From Rhizobium sp. NXC24 (lineage in GTDB: Bacteria > Pseudomonadota > Alphaproteobacteria > Rhizobiales > Rhizobiaceae), in NCBI RefSeq assembly GCF_002944315.1, contig NZ_CP024311.1, positions 2,642,501-2,706,500 on the forward strand: a stretch of 64,000 nt of DNA, in the 5' to 3' direction. Position 1 is the first letter of the stretch. The number at the start of each line of letters is the position of its first letter. Position numbers and translations under genes: made by a program. Positions 50,277-58,834 of this stretch are shown in pieces. A model generated the notes under the pieces. The model was given only the letters and a program-made list of their open reading frames with translations, was not told the DNA's origin and ran no database searches.

Positions 50277-50921
50277 TCAAAGCCCCCGCAGGAAGGGATT
50301 GGTGCGCCGCTCTTCGCCGATCTGGCCGCCGGGGCCATGGCCGCAGATGAAGCCAACATCGTCACCCAGCGGAAACACTTTGTCGCGGATCGACTCCAAG
50401 AGCTGCTGGTGATTGCCGCCCGGCAAGTCGGTACGGCCGATCGAGCCGTGAAACAGCACGTCGCCGACATGGGCGAATTTCTGCGTTCTGTTGAAATAGA
50501 TGACATGACCCGGGGCATGGCCGGGACAATGGAAGACCTCAAACTCATGTTCGCCGAAGGAAACCTTGTCACCGTCCTTCAGGAAACGATCCGGCACGAC
50601 GTTGCGAACGCCCTCGATGTTGAACATCTTGCTCTTCGCCTCGATATCCTGCAGCAGCGGGCGATCATCCTCATGCGGGCCGATGACCTCCAGACCCAGC
50701 GCTTCCCGAAGTTCGTCGGCGCCGCCGGCGTGGTCGATGTGACCATGCGTCAGCCAGATCGCCTTCAGCACGATGCCATTTTCGCGCACCGTCTGCAGGA
50801 TAACATCGACGTCACCGCCGGGATCCACCACGACTCCCTCCTTCGTTTCCGGATCGAACAAGATGGTGCAGTTCTGTTCGAAGGGTGTCACCGGAATGAT
50901 GCCGGCCTGGAGCATGCCCAT
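50277..50921 (-). CDS. MBL-fold hydrolase, glyoxalase II-like
   Basis: The 214-residue metallo-beta-lactamase-fold enzyme has the metal motif THGHIDH (His59, His61, Asp63, His64), further ligands in HCPGHAPGH and GDVLFHGSIGRTDL, and FICGHGPGG. It belongs to the YcbL-type hydroxyacylglutathione hydrolase-like group; the exact substrate is not established. I start at MGMLQAGIIPVTPFEQNC because GAGG lies 8 nt upstream. An ATG at 50948 is a weaker alternative. The open frame up to 51380 is not coding and overlaps the divergent SH3 gene. Confidence 0.92.
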   Translation of the reverse strand: MGMLQAGIIPVTPFEQNCTILFDPETKEGVVVDPGGDVDVILQTVRENGIVLKAIWLTHGHIDHAGGADELREALGLEVIGPHEDDRPLLQDIEAKSKMFNIEGVRNVVPDRFLKDGDKVSFGEHEFEVFHCPGHAPGHVIYFNRTQKFAHVGDVLFHGSIGRTDLPGGNHQQLLESIRDKVFPLGDDVGFICGHGPGGQIGEERRTNPFLRGL

Positions 50922-51089
50922 GGGAAGCGCCTCGTCTGTTGAATGCATATCCCGCCGATATAATCCCAAACACCGGGCAAAACAGCCCCTCCTCCCCGGA
51001 AAATGCCGAGACTGCGAAACAGCGCAGCGGAACCCTCCGCCCCTGCGAGCGTTTGCACAGGTAGGCTGCCAAAGCAGAGGAGAAAACCA

Positions 51090-51707
51090 ATGTTCGCAAA
51101 GAGAAACTTGCTGCTGACGGGCCTTGTGCTCCTGGGCAGTGCCGGGCTCGCGCAAGCGCAGATGTCGGCGACAACTGCGACCGATCTCAACGTCCGCACC
51201 GGCCCTGGTCCGCAGTACCCGAGTGTCGGCATGGCAACCCGCGGCTCTGAAGCGACCCTCGACGGCTGCATCCAAGGCAGTAGCTGGTGCCGCATCGATG
51301 TCAATGGCATGCGCGGCTGGGTGGATGCTGAGGCCCTGAGCGTTGAGCAGAACGGCAATCCGGTGGTGGTAGAGGAGCATTACAGCCAGCTCGGCGTACC
51401 GACGATTACCTATACCGAAACCGATCAGGGGACGACGGGCAGTGTTTCCCCCTCACCGGACGACGAGCTGATCGGCCCGGTCAGTGAGGTCGATGCCGTC
51501 GCCCCGCCGGCGGAAGTCCGCACCTACATTACCCAGAACCGGGTCAACACCGTGCGCCTGCGCGGCAACGTCGTGGTCGGCGCCACCTTGCCGCAAAGCG
51601 TCGTCATCCACCGTATCCCGGATTATCAATACAGCTACGTGGAAGTGAACCGCCAGCCAGTGCTGGTCGATCCGAATACCCGCCGCATCGTCTACGTGTA
51701 TCAATGA
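51090..51707 (+). CDS. Exported SH3-like / DUF1236 protein
   Basis: The 205 residues start MFAKRNLLLTGLVLLGSAGL with AGAGGAG upstream; signal peptide cleavage is near AQA-Q. The bacterial SH3 domain (about 25-85: TATDLNVRTGPGPQYPSVGM, then CIQGSSWCRIDVNGMRGWVD) is followed by a linker. A C-terminal DUF1236-like beta unit (VVVGATLPQSVVIHRIPDYQ ... VLVDPNTRRIVYVYQ) closes the protein. The architecture is common in Rhizobiales; the protein is periplasmic, with binding function unknown. It is divergent from the hydrolase gene and ends in its own terminator. Confidence 0.9.
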   Translation: MFAKRNLLLTGLVLLGSAGLAQAQMSATTATDLNVRTGPGPQYPSVGMATRGSEATLDGCIQGSSWCRIDVNGMRGWVDAEALSVEQNGNPVVVEEHYSQLGVPTITYTETDQGTTGSVSPSPDDELIGPVSEVDAVAPPAEVRTYITQNRVNTVRLRGNVVVGATLPQSVVIHRIPDYQYSYVEVNRQPVLVDPNTRRIVYVYQ

Positions 51708-51741
51708 TTCACGGCCACTAATCGACATTCCTCAAAATCGC

Positions 51742-51769
51742 CGGCGGCCAAAGGGCCGCCGCTCTTTTT
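51742..51769 (+). terminator. Intrinsic terminator of the SH3/DUF1236 gene
   Basis: CGGCGGCC (51742-51749) pairs with GGCCGCCG (51754-51761) across AAAG, followed by CTCTTTTT. Confidence 0.9.
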
Positions 51770-51952
51770 GCGCGGACTTTCCCGCCGATTATTGCAGAAT
51801 TCTCCCGTATGAGTTGCCTTCCTGTTTTCACCGGCCGATACATGATGTATTCCTAATATCGACGAGGATTACCGCCACTCCCCAGGCATGAGCAGGGATG
51901 TGGCAGAGGGCATTCCGGAAAGGGCTTCCGGAACAAGGGGGAGAAGGTAATC

Positions 51953-52213
51953 ATGGAAAGTCTGGGGCCAATCATCACACAACTGATCGCCGGCGCAATC
52001 GGCGGTAACGCGGCCAGCGCCGCCCTGAAGCAGGAAGGGATCAATCTCGTCGCCAGGACGATTGCCGGCGCCGTCGGCGGTCTGGGCGGCGGCCTCATCC
52101 TCAACCTGATCGGCAGCGAAGCGCTGACGGGCATTATCGCACAGGGCATCTCCGCGCTCATCGCCGGTGGTGTGCTCTCGGCGATCGTCGGCGCAGTTCT
52201 CGGCCGGAAATAA
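51953..52213 (+). CDS. Small glycine-rich hydrophobic membrane protein
   Basis: The 86-residue product has GGAGAAGG as a ribosome binding site (7 nt). Two or three hydrophobic stretches are interrupted by Gly and Ala at regular spacing (LIAGAIGGNAASAAL, TIAGAVGGLGGGLILNLIG, ISALIAGGVLSAIVGAVLG), which suggests glycine-zipper helix packing. It has no signal-cleavage motif and one basic residue pair at the C terminus. Similar short proteins are common in Rhizobium and are usually called hypothetical. A palindrome ATACATGATGTAT (51838-51850) lies about 100 bp upstream, and a terminator follows. Confidence 0.75.
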   Translation: MESLGPIITQLIAGAIGGNAASAALKQEGINLVARTIAGAVGGLGGGLILNLIGSEALTGIIAQGISALIAGGVLSAIVGAVLGRK

Positions 52214-52236
52214 GACGAGGTGTCGGATAGAATAAG

Positions 52237-52266
52237 AGCCGGGGGGACCAACCCCGCCCGGCTTTT
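52237..52266 (+). terminator. Terminator after the small membrane protein gene
   Basis: AGCCGGG (52237-52243) pairs with CCCGGCT (52257-52263), with an inner GGG/CCC pair, then TTTAT. It is convergent with ilvE, which ends at 52285. Confidence 0.8.
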
Positions 52267-52284
52267 ATGGGCTATTCTGAGGTC

Positions 52285-53175
52285 TTATGCGGCGGCAGCC
52301 GCAGTCGGATACACTTCCTTCATATAATCGTTCATCAGCGTTTCGCTGATCGATGCCGGCGTGAAGCGATAGGGGCCGATTTCCGAGACCGGCGTCACTT
52401 CCGCTGCCGAGCCTGTCAGGAAACATTCGCTGAAATCAGGCAATTCTTCCGGCATGATCGCCCTTTCGATAACCTGCAATCCACGACGTTTGGCAAGTTC
52501 GATCACCGTCTGGCGCGTAATGCCGTTCAGGAAGCAATCCGGCGTCGGCGTATGGATTACACCGTCCTTGACGAAGAAGATATTGGCGCCCGTCGCTTCC
52601 GCCACTTGGCCGCGGTAATCGAGCATCATCGCGTCGGCATAACCCTTGGCTTCGGCCGCATGTTTGGAGATGGTGCAGATCATGTAGAGGCCGGCGGCCT
52701 TGGAAGCGCAAGGTGCTGTCTTCGGATCGGGGCGGCGATACTCGGCGATGTCGAGGCGGATACCCTTCAGCTTTTCGGCCGGATTGAAATAGCTGCCCCA
52801 CTGCCAGATCGCGATCGCGACATTGATGCGGTTGTTCTGGGCGGACACGCCCATCATCTCGCTGCCGCGCCAGGCGATCGGCCGCACATAGGCCTCGGAA
52901 AAGCCCTGGCGTTTCAGCAGTTCGATTGTCGCCGCATCCAGCTCGGCGACGCTGTAGGGAATTTTGAAACCGAGAATGTCGGCGGACTTGTGAAGACGCT
53001 GATTGTGCTCCGTCAGCTTGAAGACCCGGCCGCCATAGGCGCGCTCGCCTTCGAAAACTGCGCTCGCATAATGCAGACCATGGGTCAGCACATGAATCTT
53101 AGCGTCCTTCCAGGGCACGAATGCGCCGTTGAACCAGATCTCCCCATCCAGTTGATCAAAAGGAACCGATGCCAT
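52285..53175 (-). CDS. ilvE: Branched-chain amino acid aminotransferase
   Basis: This PLP fold-type IV enzyme handles the last step of Val, Leu and Ile synthesis and the first of their degradation. The 296 residues start MASVPFDQLDGEIWFNGAFV, with GGAGGAG 7 nt upstream. Motifs are KIHVLTHGLHYASAVFEGER, YVRPIAWRGSEMMG, the PLP-binding CTISKHAAEAKGYADAMMLD (Lys in SKHAAEAKGY), RGQVAEATGANIFFVKDGVI and FLNGITRQTVIELA. It is a single gene with a divergent marR-type gene 257 bp away. ATATGGCCATAT (53303-53314) lies in that gap. Confidence 0.95.
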   Translation of the reverse strand: MASVPFDQLDGEIWFNGAFVPWKDAKIHVLTHGLHYASAVFEGERAYGGRVFKLTEHNQRLHKSADILGFKIPYSVAELDAATIELLKRQGFSEAYVRPIAWRGSEMMGVSAQNNRINVAIAIWQWGSYFNPAEKLKGIRLDIAEYRRPDPKTAPCASKAAGLYMICTISKHAAEAKGYADAMMLDYRGQVAEATGANIFFVKDGVIHTPTPDCFLNGITRQTVIELAKRRGLQVIERAIMPEELPDFSECFLTGSAAEVTPVSEIGPYRFTPASISETLMNDYMKEVYPTAAAAA

Positions 53176-53302
53176 CTTGCTTCTCCTCCGGCGCCCGGAC
53201 GCCATGACTGTTGATTGTTGTCCCCATTACGCATTATCCACGATGGAAGTGGGGAAAATATGAGACGTGTTGGAGTTTTGCGCAGCCGGGCTTAGTTTCC
53301 AA

Positions 53303-53314
53303 ATATGGCCATAT
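53303..53314. promoter_or_regulatory. Palindrome ATATGGCCATAT between ilvE and the marR-type gene
   Basis: This perfect 12-bp palindrome lies in the divergent intergenic region, about 120 bp before the MarR start and 128 bp before ilvE. MarR dimers often bind such sites in their own promoter. No partner site is obvious, so the role is a guess. Confidence 0.35.
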
Positions 53315-53432
53315 CCGTCCGGGCGGCGCAAGATCGGCGAAAACTAGCAGCGGCGCAAAAATACGTCAATAAAGCTGACATATTTTTGCATAAGTTTCCC
53401 GATTGCCCCAAAATAGGAAAGGAAATGCCAAG

Positions 53433-53909
53433 GTGCCACGACTGACGAGCCCAAAAGCAGTAAAACCGGAGCTGCTGGCGACGCCGATGGAGAATGCGGG
53501 GATCATCGATTTCGAGATTATCGAGCTGCTTTTCTTTGCCTATCGGGACTTCGTGTCCGATCCCGACCAAATTCTGGACAAGAGCGGATTCGGCCGCGCC
53601 CATCACCGCGTCGTCCATTTCGTTAACCGCGAACCCGGTATGACGGTTGCGGACCTGTTGGAAACATTGAAGATCACCAAACAGAGTTTGGCGCGGGTTC
53701 TCAAACAATTGATCGATTCAGGGTATATTCATCAGGTGGCCGGACCTGAGGATCGTCGGCAGCGCAAGCTCTATCCGACACAAGCCGGCCGAGATTTGGC
53801 ACTGGCGCTGGCCGAGCCGCAATCGCGCCGTATTGAACGGGCATTCGAAGGCGCGTCCGATGCGACGCGCGAAAGCGTCAAAAGGTTCCTGAGGGGAATG
53901 CAGGACTGA
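53433..53909 (+). CDS. MarR-family regulator, PetP-like
   Basis: The 158 residues start at GTG 53433 (MPRLTSPKAVKPELLATP); AAGGAAATGCCAAG precedes it. The MarR winged HTH is GMTVADLLETLKITKQSLAR, then the wing VAGPEDRRQRKLYPTQAG. Order and type match the petP-petR pair of Rhodobacter and other alphaproteobacteria, where PetP (MarR) sits upstream of the OmpR-type PetR. The response regulator begins 89 bp downstream. A weak hairpin CCGC/GCGG with TTTT in that gap could reduce read-through. The ligand is unknown. Confidence 0.85.
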   Translation: MPRLTSPKAVKPELLATPMENAGIIDFEIIELLFFAYRDFVSDPDQILDKSGFGRAHHRVVHFVNREPGMTVADLLETLKITKQSLARVLKQLIDSGYIHQVAGPEDRRQRKLYPTQAGRDLALALAEPQSRRIERAFEGASDATRESVKRFLRGMQD

Positions 53910-53998
53910 GCCATGGTCTCGAACCGAAGAGCCGCAAAGCGGGGTTTTGGACAAGACCATCTCAATCAAACGGATAGAACAAGATCGAGACGGATTGA

Positions 53999-54700
53999 AT
54001 GACAACAAAAACAGCAATTTCGGACGATGCAGCGCACCTCCTGGTCGTGGATGACGACACGCGTATCCGCGCCCTTCTCAACCGTTATCTCATGGAAAAG
54101 GGATTCCGGGTGACGGCCGCCGCCGATGGCGCCGAGGCCCGCCGTAAGCTCGAAGGGCTCGATTTCGACCTGATCATCATGGACGTGATGATGCCCGGCG
54201 AATCCGGAATCTCGCTGACGGCAAGCCTGCGCGCCATCAAGAGCATTCCGATCATCATGCTCACCGCCCTTGCCGAGTCCGAAGCCCGGATCGCCGGACT
54301 GGAAGCCGGCGCCGACGATTATCTGCCGAAGCCTTTCGATCCGCGCGAACTCGTGCTGCGCATCAACAATATCCTGCGCCGCAACGCGCCGGCCGACGCG
54401 CCGAAGATCGAACAGGTAATGTTCGGCCCCTATACCTTCTCGCTGACCCGCAAGGAGCTGAAGAAGGCCTCCGAGCTCATCCGCCTGACCGACCGGGAGC
54501 AGGAAATCATGCTGCTTTTTGCCAAGCGCGCCGGCGACACGATTCCCCGCCACGAACTGATCGGCAGCGACGCCGAAGTCGGCGAGCGCACCATAGACGT
54601 GCAGATCAACCGCCTGCGCCGCAAGATCGAGGACGATCCGGCCAACCCCATCTGGCTGCAGACGGTGCGCGGCATCGGCTATCGGCTGAGCATAGATTAA
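53999..54700 (+). CDS. OmpR-type response regulator, PetR-like
   Basis: The 233-residue regulator has a receiver domain with acidic Asp18-Asp19, phosphorylation site Asp62 (IIMDVMMPGESG), Thr89 and Lys111 (YLPKPF). A winged-HTH output domain (about 135-232, LTDREQEIMLLFAKRAGDTI then TIDVQINRLRRKIEDDPANP and GYRLSID) follows. It lies between a MarR gene and a sensor kinase (25 bp downstream), consistent with a petP-petR-kinase unit. The direct partner is therefore probably the following kinase. Confidence 0.93.
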   Translation: MTTKTAISDDAAHLLVVDDDTRIRALLNRYLMEKGFRVTAAADGAEARRKLEGLDFDLIIMDVMMPGESGISLTASLRAIKSIPIIMLTALAESEARIAGLEAGADDYLPKPFDPRELVLRINNILRRNAPADAPKIEQVMFGPYTFSLTRKELKKASELIRLTDREQEIMLLFAKRAGDTIPRHELIGSDAEVGERTIDVQINRLRRKIEDDPANPIWLQTVRGIGYRLSID

Positions 54701-54725
54701 TTTCAATTCCCTGGGATCAGCGGCG

Positions 54726-56105
54726 ATGGTGACATTCGACTCGATCAGACGCGATCAGGAGCACATGCCCTCCAATGGCATGCGCTGGCTTTCGCGCTGG
54801 TGGCGGCGACGGCTGCCGACCGGCCTTTATGCGCGTACGCTGCTGATCTTCATCCTGCCCATGATCATCCTGCAGGCGGTCGTCACCATCGTCTTCATGG
54901 AGCGCCACTGGCAGATGGTGACGCAACGCCTGTCGATGGCCACCACCCGCGACATCGCCGCCGTCATCGACATCATTCAAACCTATCCGCAGGATGCCGA
55001 CTATTCCCAGGTCGCGCAGATGGCTCGGCAAAAGCTCGACCTCGCCATCTCCATCGAGCCGGGCGGCGAACTGCCACCGCCGCGCGAGAAGCCGTTCTTT
55101 TCGATTCTCGATGGCATCTTGAGCGACGAAATCCGCGACCAGATCAATCTCCCCTACTGGGTCGACACGGTCGGAAATTCGAGCCTCGTCGAAATCCGCA
55201 TCAAACTGCCGGACAAGGTGCTGCGCGTCTTTGCCAAGCGGAGCCAGACCTACGCCTCGAATACACATATCTTCATTCTTTGGATGGTCGGCACATCGCT
55301 GGTGCTGATCGGCATTGCCGTCTTGTTCCTGCGCGGCCAGATACGGCCGATCCTGGCGCTGACGCAGGCCGCCGAGAGTTTCGGCAAGGGCCAGCGGCTG
55401 GAGAACTATTCGCCGCGCGGCGCCGACGAAGTGCGCCGCGCCGGTCTCGCTTTCATCCTGATGCGCGAGCGCATCGAACGGCAGATCGAACAGCGCACCG
55501 CGATGCTTTCCGGCGTCAGCCATGACCTGCGCACCGTGCTCACGCGCTTCAAACTGCAGCTCGCCCTTGTCGGTGATAATCCCGATCTTGTCGGCCTCAG
55601 CGAGGACGTCGAGGACATGCAGAGCATGCTGGAGGGCTATATGGCCTTCGCCCGGGGCGAGGCGGAAGAGGATGTCGGCAAGCTGCGGCTCAGCGATATC
55701 CTCGACAAGGTCGAACAGGACTTCTCGCTGCACGGCAAATCCATGAGCTTTTCCATCGATGGCGACAATGAAATCTCCGTCCGTCCGAATGCCTTCACAC
55801 GGCTGGTGACAAACCTCGCCTCCAATGCGCGTCGCTATGCACATACGCTACGTATCGAAGCTAAGCACAGCCCCAAATGGCTGACGATTAATTTCGACGA
55901 CGACGGCCCCGGCATTCCCGTCAATGCGCGAGAGGATGTGTTCAAGCCGTTCTTCCGGCTGGACGAGGCGCGCAATCTCGACAATTCCGGCACCGGCCTC
56001 GGCCTTGCCATTGCCCGCGATATCGCTCGCAGCCACGGCGGCAATGTCACGCTCGGCGACAGCCCGTTGGGTGGCCTGCGCGCCACCATCCGCATTCCCG
56101 CTTGA
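54726..56105 (+). CDS. EnvZ-type membrane sensor histidine kinase
   Basis: The 459-residue kinase has two TM helices (about 36-57 and 181-203) flanking a periplasmic sensor region of about 120 residues, then HAMP (204-256). The H-box His266 is in GVSHDLRTVLTRF, an EnvZ-like sequence where the usual Pro after Thr is replaced by Val271. The ATPase domain shows the N box RLVTNLASNARRYA, G1 DDDGPGIP, F box FFRLDEARN and G2 GTGLGLAIARD. It is the probable partner of the response regulator 25 bp upstream. The periplasmic signal is unknown. Confidence 0.92.
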   Translation: MVTFDSIRRDQEHMPSNGMRWLSRWWRRRLPTGLYARTLLIFILPMIILQAVVTIVFMERHWQMVTQRLSMATTRDIAAVIDIIQTYPQDADYSQVAQMARQKLDLAISIEPGGELPPPREKPFFSILDGILSDEIRDQINLPYWVDTVGNSSLVEIRIKLPDKVLRVFAKRSQTYASNTHIFILWMVGTSLVLIGIAVLFLRGQIRPILALTQAAESFGKGQRLENYSPRGADEVRRAGLAFILMRERIERQIEQRTAMLSGVSHDLRTVLTRFKLQLALVGDNPDLVGLSEDVEDMQSMLEGYMAFARGEAEEDVGKLRLSDILDKVEQDFSLHGKSMSFSIDGDNEISVRPNAFTRLVTNLASNARRYAHTLRIEAKHSPKWLTINFDDDGPGIPVNAREDVFKPFFRLDEARNLDNSGTGLGLAIARDIARSHGGNVTLGDSPLGGLRATIRIPA

Positions 56106-56126
56106 GGACCCAAGAGAGGACATTGC

Positions 56127-56708
56127 ATGCCGATCGACATCAACGACATGCATTGGCTCAATCTGCCGCCGGCCTGGGAAATGAATAACGGCCGGCTCAT
56201 CGTCCGCTCCGGCGACAAGACGGATTTCTGGCAGGGAACCTATTACGGCTTCCACCGCGACGACGGCCATTTCCTCGGTCGACATTGGCATGGCGACTTC
56301 ACCGCCGAGATCACTTTCATCGGTCACTATCGCGAACTCTATGACCAGGCCGGCCTCATGGTCCGCCATGACGACATGCACTGGATGAAATGCGGGATCG
56401 AATATACCGACGACGCCAAGCATTTCAGCGTTGTGGTCACAGACGGCAATTCCGATTGGTCTGCCTTCCGGCTCGATCATGAGTTTGACGCCATGTCGGC
56501 GCGGGTGACGCGCAACGGCGACGCGCTTTTCGTTCAATACCGCACCGACAAGATGAACGAGTGGCGCATGGCCCGCCTCGCCTGGTTCGACCCTACGCTG
56601 GAAGACGTCGCCATCGGCCCCGTCTTCTGCTCACCGCAACGCGATGGTTTCGAAGCGGAGTTTCTGGATTTCATTGTATCGGAGCCGGTGTCGCGGGATA
56701 TTCATTAA
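56127..56708 (+). CDS. DUF1349 domain protein (concanavalin-like fold)
   Basis: The 193-residue protein (AGAGGA 8 nt before the ATG) has no signal peptide. Family features are WEMNNGRLIVRSGDKTDFWQ, HGDFTAEITFIGHYRELYDQ, AGLMVRHDDMHWMKCGIEY and IGPVFCSPQRDGFEAEFLDF. DUF1349 members, related to fungal Regulation-of-glycolysis proteins, have a jelly-roll lectin-like fold, and function is unknown. It starts 21 bp after the kinase stop and may share its transcript. It ends 6 bp before a dispersed palindrome. Confidence 0.9.
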   Translation: MPIDINDMHWLNLPPAWEMNNGRLIVRSGDKTDFWQGTYYGFHRDDGHFLGRHWHGDFTAEITFIGHYRELYDQAGLMVRHDDMHWMKCGIEYTDDAKHFSVVVTDGNSDWSAFRLDHEFDAMSARVTRNGDALFVQYRTDKMNEWRMARLAWFDPTLEDVAIGPVFCSPQRDGFEAEFLDFIVSEPVSRDIH

Positions 56709-56714
56709 CGTAAG

Positions 56715-56735
56715 ACCTTCTCCGGGGGAGAAGGT
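56715..56735. repeat. Short palindrome ACCTTCTCC-GGG-GGAGAAGGT in a convergent gap
   Basis: Perfect 9-bp arms (56715-56723 and 56727-56735). The sequence is the same family as 20874-20897. It is placed between the stop codons of the DUF1349 gene and csaA, and neither side has a T-run. Confidence 0.6.
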
Positions 56736-56740
56736 AAAAC

Positions 56741-57082
56741 TCACATCATCTTCCTGCCATTCGGCACAGGCTGGGTCACGGCAGCAAGCACGATCGCGCC
56801 GGATTCGTCCTCGAAGCCGAGGGTCAGCACTTCGGAGCGGACGGGACCGATCTGGCGCGGCGGAAAGTTGACGACGCCGAGGACCTGGCGGCCGATGAGG
56901 GATTCCGGCGTGTAATGCACGGTGATCTGCGCCGAGGAGCGCTTGATGCCGATCTCCGGTCCGAAATCGATCTTCAATTTGAAGGCGGGCTTGCGTGCTT
57001 CTGGAAAAGGCTCCGCCTCGATGATCGTCCCGACACGGATATCCACCCGCTCGAAATCGCCATAGGTGATCTCTTCCGCCAT
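56741..57082 (-). CDS. csaA: CsaA-type tRNA-binding-domain protein
   Basis: The 113 residues ([25 protein letters not shown] upstream) form a single OB-fold tRNA_bind/EMAP-II-like domain. Visible are the [20 protein letters not shown] core, the [20 protein letters not shown] dimer region and the C-terminal [14 protein letters not shown]. Bacillus CsaA is a dimeric chaperone and export factor and others bind tRNA; the role in rhizobia is untested. It starts 19 bp after the proC stop, so it is the last gene of a ybjN-proC-csaA run. Confidence 0.93.
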   Translation of the reverse strand: MAEEITYGDFERVDIRVGTIIEAEPFPEARKPAFKLKIDFGPEIGIKRSSAQITVHYTPESLIGRQVLGVVNFPPRQIGPVRSEVLTLGFEDESGAIVLAAVTQPVPNGRKMM

Positions 57083-57101
57083 AGGCACACCCTCTGGAAA
57101 T

Positions 57102-57941
57102 TTAACCGGCCAGTTCCTGCGCGCGCTTACGCGCTGCCTCCAGCGCCTCATCGAACAGAGGCTGCATGCCATCTTCCGCCATCAGAACGGCAAGGGCTGC
57201 GGCAGTCGTTCCGCCGGGAGACGTCACGTTCTGACGCAGTCGCGAAGCGTCATCGGGGGACTGATGCAACAATTCACCAGCCCCCGCGACAGTTTCCCGT
57301 GCGAGACGCATGGCGAGGTCCGCCTGCAGGCCGAGCTTCCGGCCCGCCTCCGCCATGCACTCGACGAGATAAAAGACATAAGCCGGTCCGCTGCCGGAAA
57401 CGGCCGTTACCGAATCGATATCGGCCTCCGCTGGCACCCACTCGACCGGACCGGACACCTTCAAGAGATTTTGCACCAACTGGCGCTGGCGCTCGCCGAC
57501 TTTGGCATTGGCAAACGCACCGGTAACGCCGCGGCCGACCATGGCCGGCGTGTTCGGCATTGCGCGCACCATCGCCGCTTCACCGAGATGATTTTCAAGA
57601 AAAGCCAATGTCTTACCGGCAGCAATCGACACCACCACCGTATTCGGCCCGATCGACGCCTTGAATGGCGGCAATACATCTTCCATGACCTGCGGCTTGA
57701 CGGCGATGAAGAGAACGCCGGCGGTCACACCTGCGGGAACGCTGGTAACATGGCTCGCACCGGCATCGGCGATCAACTTCAGCATCGCCTCGGACGGCTT
57801 GGGATCCACGACGGTCACCGAGGAACCCGGCACGCCGTTCTTCAGCCAACCCGTCAACAGGGCGCCGCCCATGTTGCCGGCCCCGATCAGGATGATCGGA
57901 TCGGAGGATGCGAAAGCGCTCGAGGATGCCTCAGTTGCCAT
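57102..57941 (-). CDS. proC: Pyrroline-5-carboxylate reductase
   Basis: ProC makes proline from pyrroline-5-carboxylate with NAD(P)H. The start [20 protein letters not shown] (279 residues) lies 1 bp after the ybjN-type stop; the frame extends further but overlaps it. The Rossmann motif is [28 protein letters not shown] and [15 protein letters not shown] are catalytic regions, and [20 protein letters not shown] plus the helix with [13 protein letters not shown] complete the family pattern. The tight spacing suggests translational coupling to the YbjN-domain gene. Confidence 0.96.
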   Translation of the reverse strand: MATEASSSAFASSDPIILIGAGNMGGALLTGWLKNGVPGSSVTVVDPKPSEAMLKLIADAGASHVTSVPAGVTAGVLFIAVKPQVMEDVLPPFKASIGPNTVVVSIAAGKTLAFLENHLGEAAMVRAMPNTPAMVGRGVTGAFANAKVGERQRQLVQNLLKVSGPVEWVPAEADIDSVTAVSGSGPAYVFYLVECMAEAGRKLGLQADLAMRLARETVAGAGELLHQSPDDASRLRQNVTSPGGTTAAALAVLMAEDGMQPLFDEALEAARKRAQELAG

Positions 57942-57942
57942 A

Positions 57943-58443
57943 TCAGGCTTCGCCCACGGTTTCGAAAAGTACGGCTTCCATGGCGCGGTTTGCGTCAAGG
58001 CCGGACCACACTACAAATTGGAAAGCCTGATAGTAAGCTTCGCAGGTGTCAAGAGCATTGGACAGCAACACTTCCACCTGCCTGTTGGTCGGCTCGGCGC
58101 CGCCGGAAAGCAGCAGCGACTGCCGGAAGATCACGATATCTTCCTGCCGCCACAGATCGAAATGCCCCATCAGCACCTGACCATTGATGCAGGACAGCAG
58201 CTTGATGACCTCGTTGACACGCGGATCAGGAACTTTGATGTCGAAGGCGCAGGCGATGTGCAGCGCCTCGAACTCCTCCATCCAGGAGAAGGAGACATGA
58301 TAATCGGTCCACCGGCCTTCGACGGTCATGGCGATTTCATCCTCGCCGGACCGCTCGAACGACCAGTCATTATTGGCGGCCACGAATTCGATCATGTCGA
58401 CCGGATTCGACTGTCGTTCGACTTCCATTTCCATAAGGCTCAT
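57943..58443 (-). CDS. YbjN-domain protein
   Basis: The 166 residues (start MSLMEMEVERQSNPVDMIEF, or the second ATG at 58434) have the YbjN/T3SS-chaperone-like fold: DEIAMTVEGRWTDYHVSFSW, a central ALHIACAFDIKVPDPRVNEV, INGQVLMGHFDLWRQEDIVI and the C-terminal ETVGEA. YbjN-type proteins are linked to stress and motility regulation in enterics, but the alphaproteobacterial function is unknown. It is located one base before proC in rhizobia, so it probably shares the transcript. The 391-bp gap upstream holds its promoter and the ubiK terminator. Confidence 0.9.
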   Translation of the reverse strand: MSLMEMEVERQSNPVDMIEFVAANNDWSFERSGEDEIAMTVEGRWTDYHVSFSWMEEFEALHIACAFDIKVPDPRVNEVIKLLSCINGQVLMGHFDLWRQEDIVIFRQSLLLSGGAEPTNRQVEVLLSNALDTCEAYYQAFQFVVWSGLDANRAMEAVLFETVGEA

Positions 58444-58834
58444 GCAGCACCTTCTTGACCGGAATGAATGCAGTTTCCCCGTGCTCGAACACTGAAAAAA
58501 CGCAAACAGTTTTACTCCGGAAACATACTCGGGATGATGTTGAACGGCCGCCAGACTAACGCATCCACCCTGCCCGGAGCTTACCAAGTCCGTTTCGAAT
58601 CATCATTTAAAATCAGTGTATAACGGCATGCCCGGCATGCCAGCCCCTCATCGGAGATTTTGGCGAAGGGTGCTGTGGACAGCTCTTCCGATGTCTATTC
58701 AGAAGGGAGTCATAACTGACTCTGACGATTGGCTTTTTTGCCTGTGTCCACAGGTGGAAAAACTGTCGAAAATTTTAGAGGAAAAATGCGCGGCAGACGC
58801 GTGCCGCGCCGATTTCTCGCAAAATTAATTGCGA
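58444..58834. other. 391-bp region with hairpins between the ybjN-type gene and ubiK
   Basis: No gene is seen. It carries GGCATGCC twice in tandem (about 58626-58642), GAGTCA-taac-TGACTC (about 58709-58724), CCTGTG-tc-CACAGG (about 58740-58753) and the ubiK terminator. The last two hairpins resemble DnaA-type TGTCCACAG/CTGTGGACAG words but deviate from the consensus. Confidence 0.4.
58782..58809 (-). terminator. Intrinsic terminator of ubiK
   Basis: GCGCGGCA (58788-58795) pairs with TGCCGCGC (58802-58809) around a 6-nt loop. On the minus strand the stem is followed by ATTTTTCC, 26 bp after the ubiK stop. Confidence 0.85.

Noticed and set aside
50922..51380. N-terminal extension of the MBL-fold hydrolase
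   Set aside because: The extension overlaps the divergent SH3 gene, is Arg/Ala/Cys-rich and lacks similarity, while a good SD supports the internal start.
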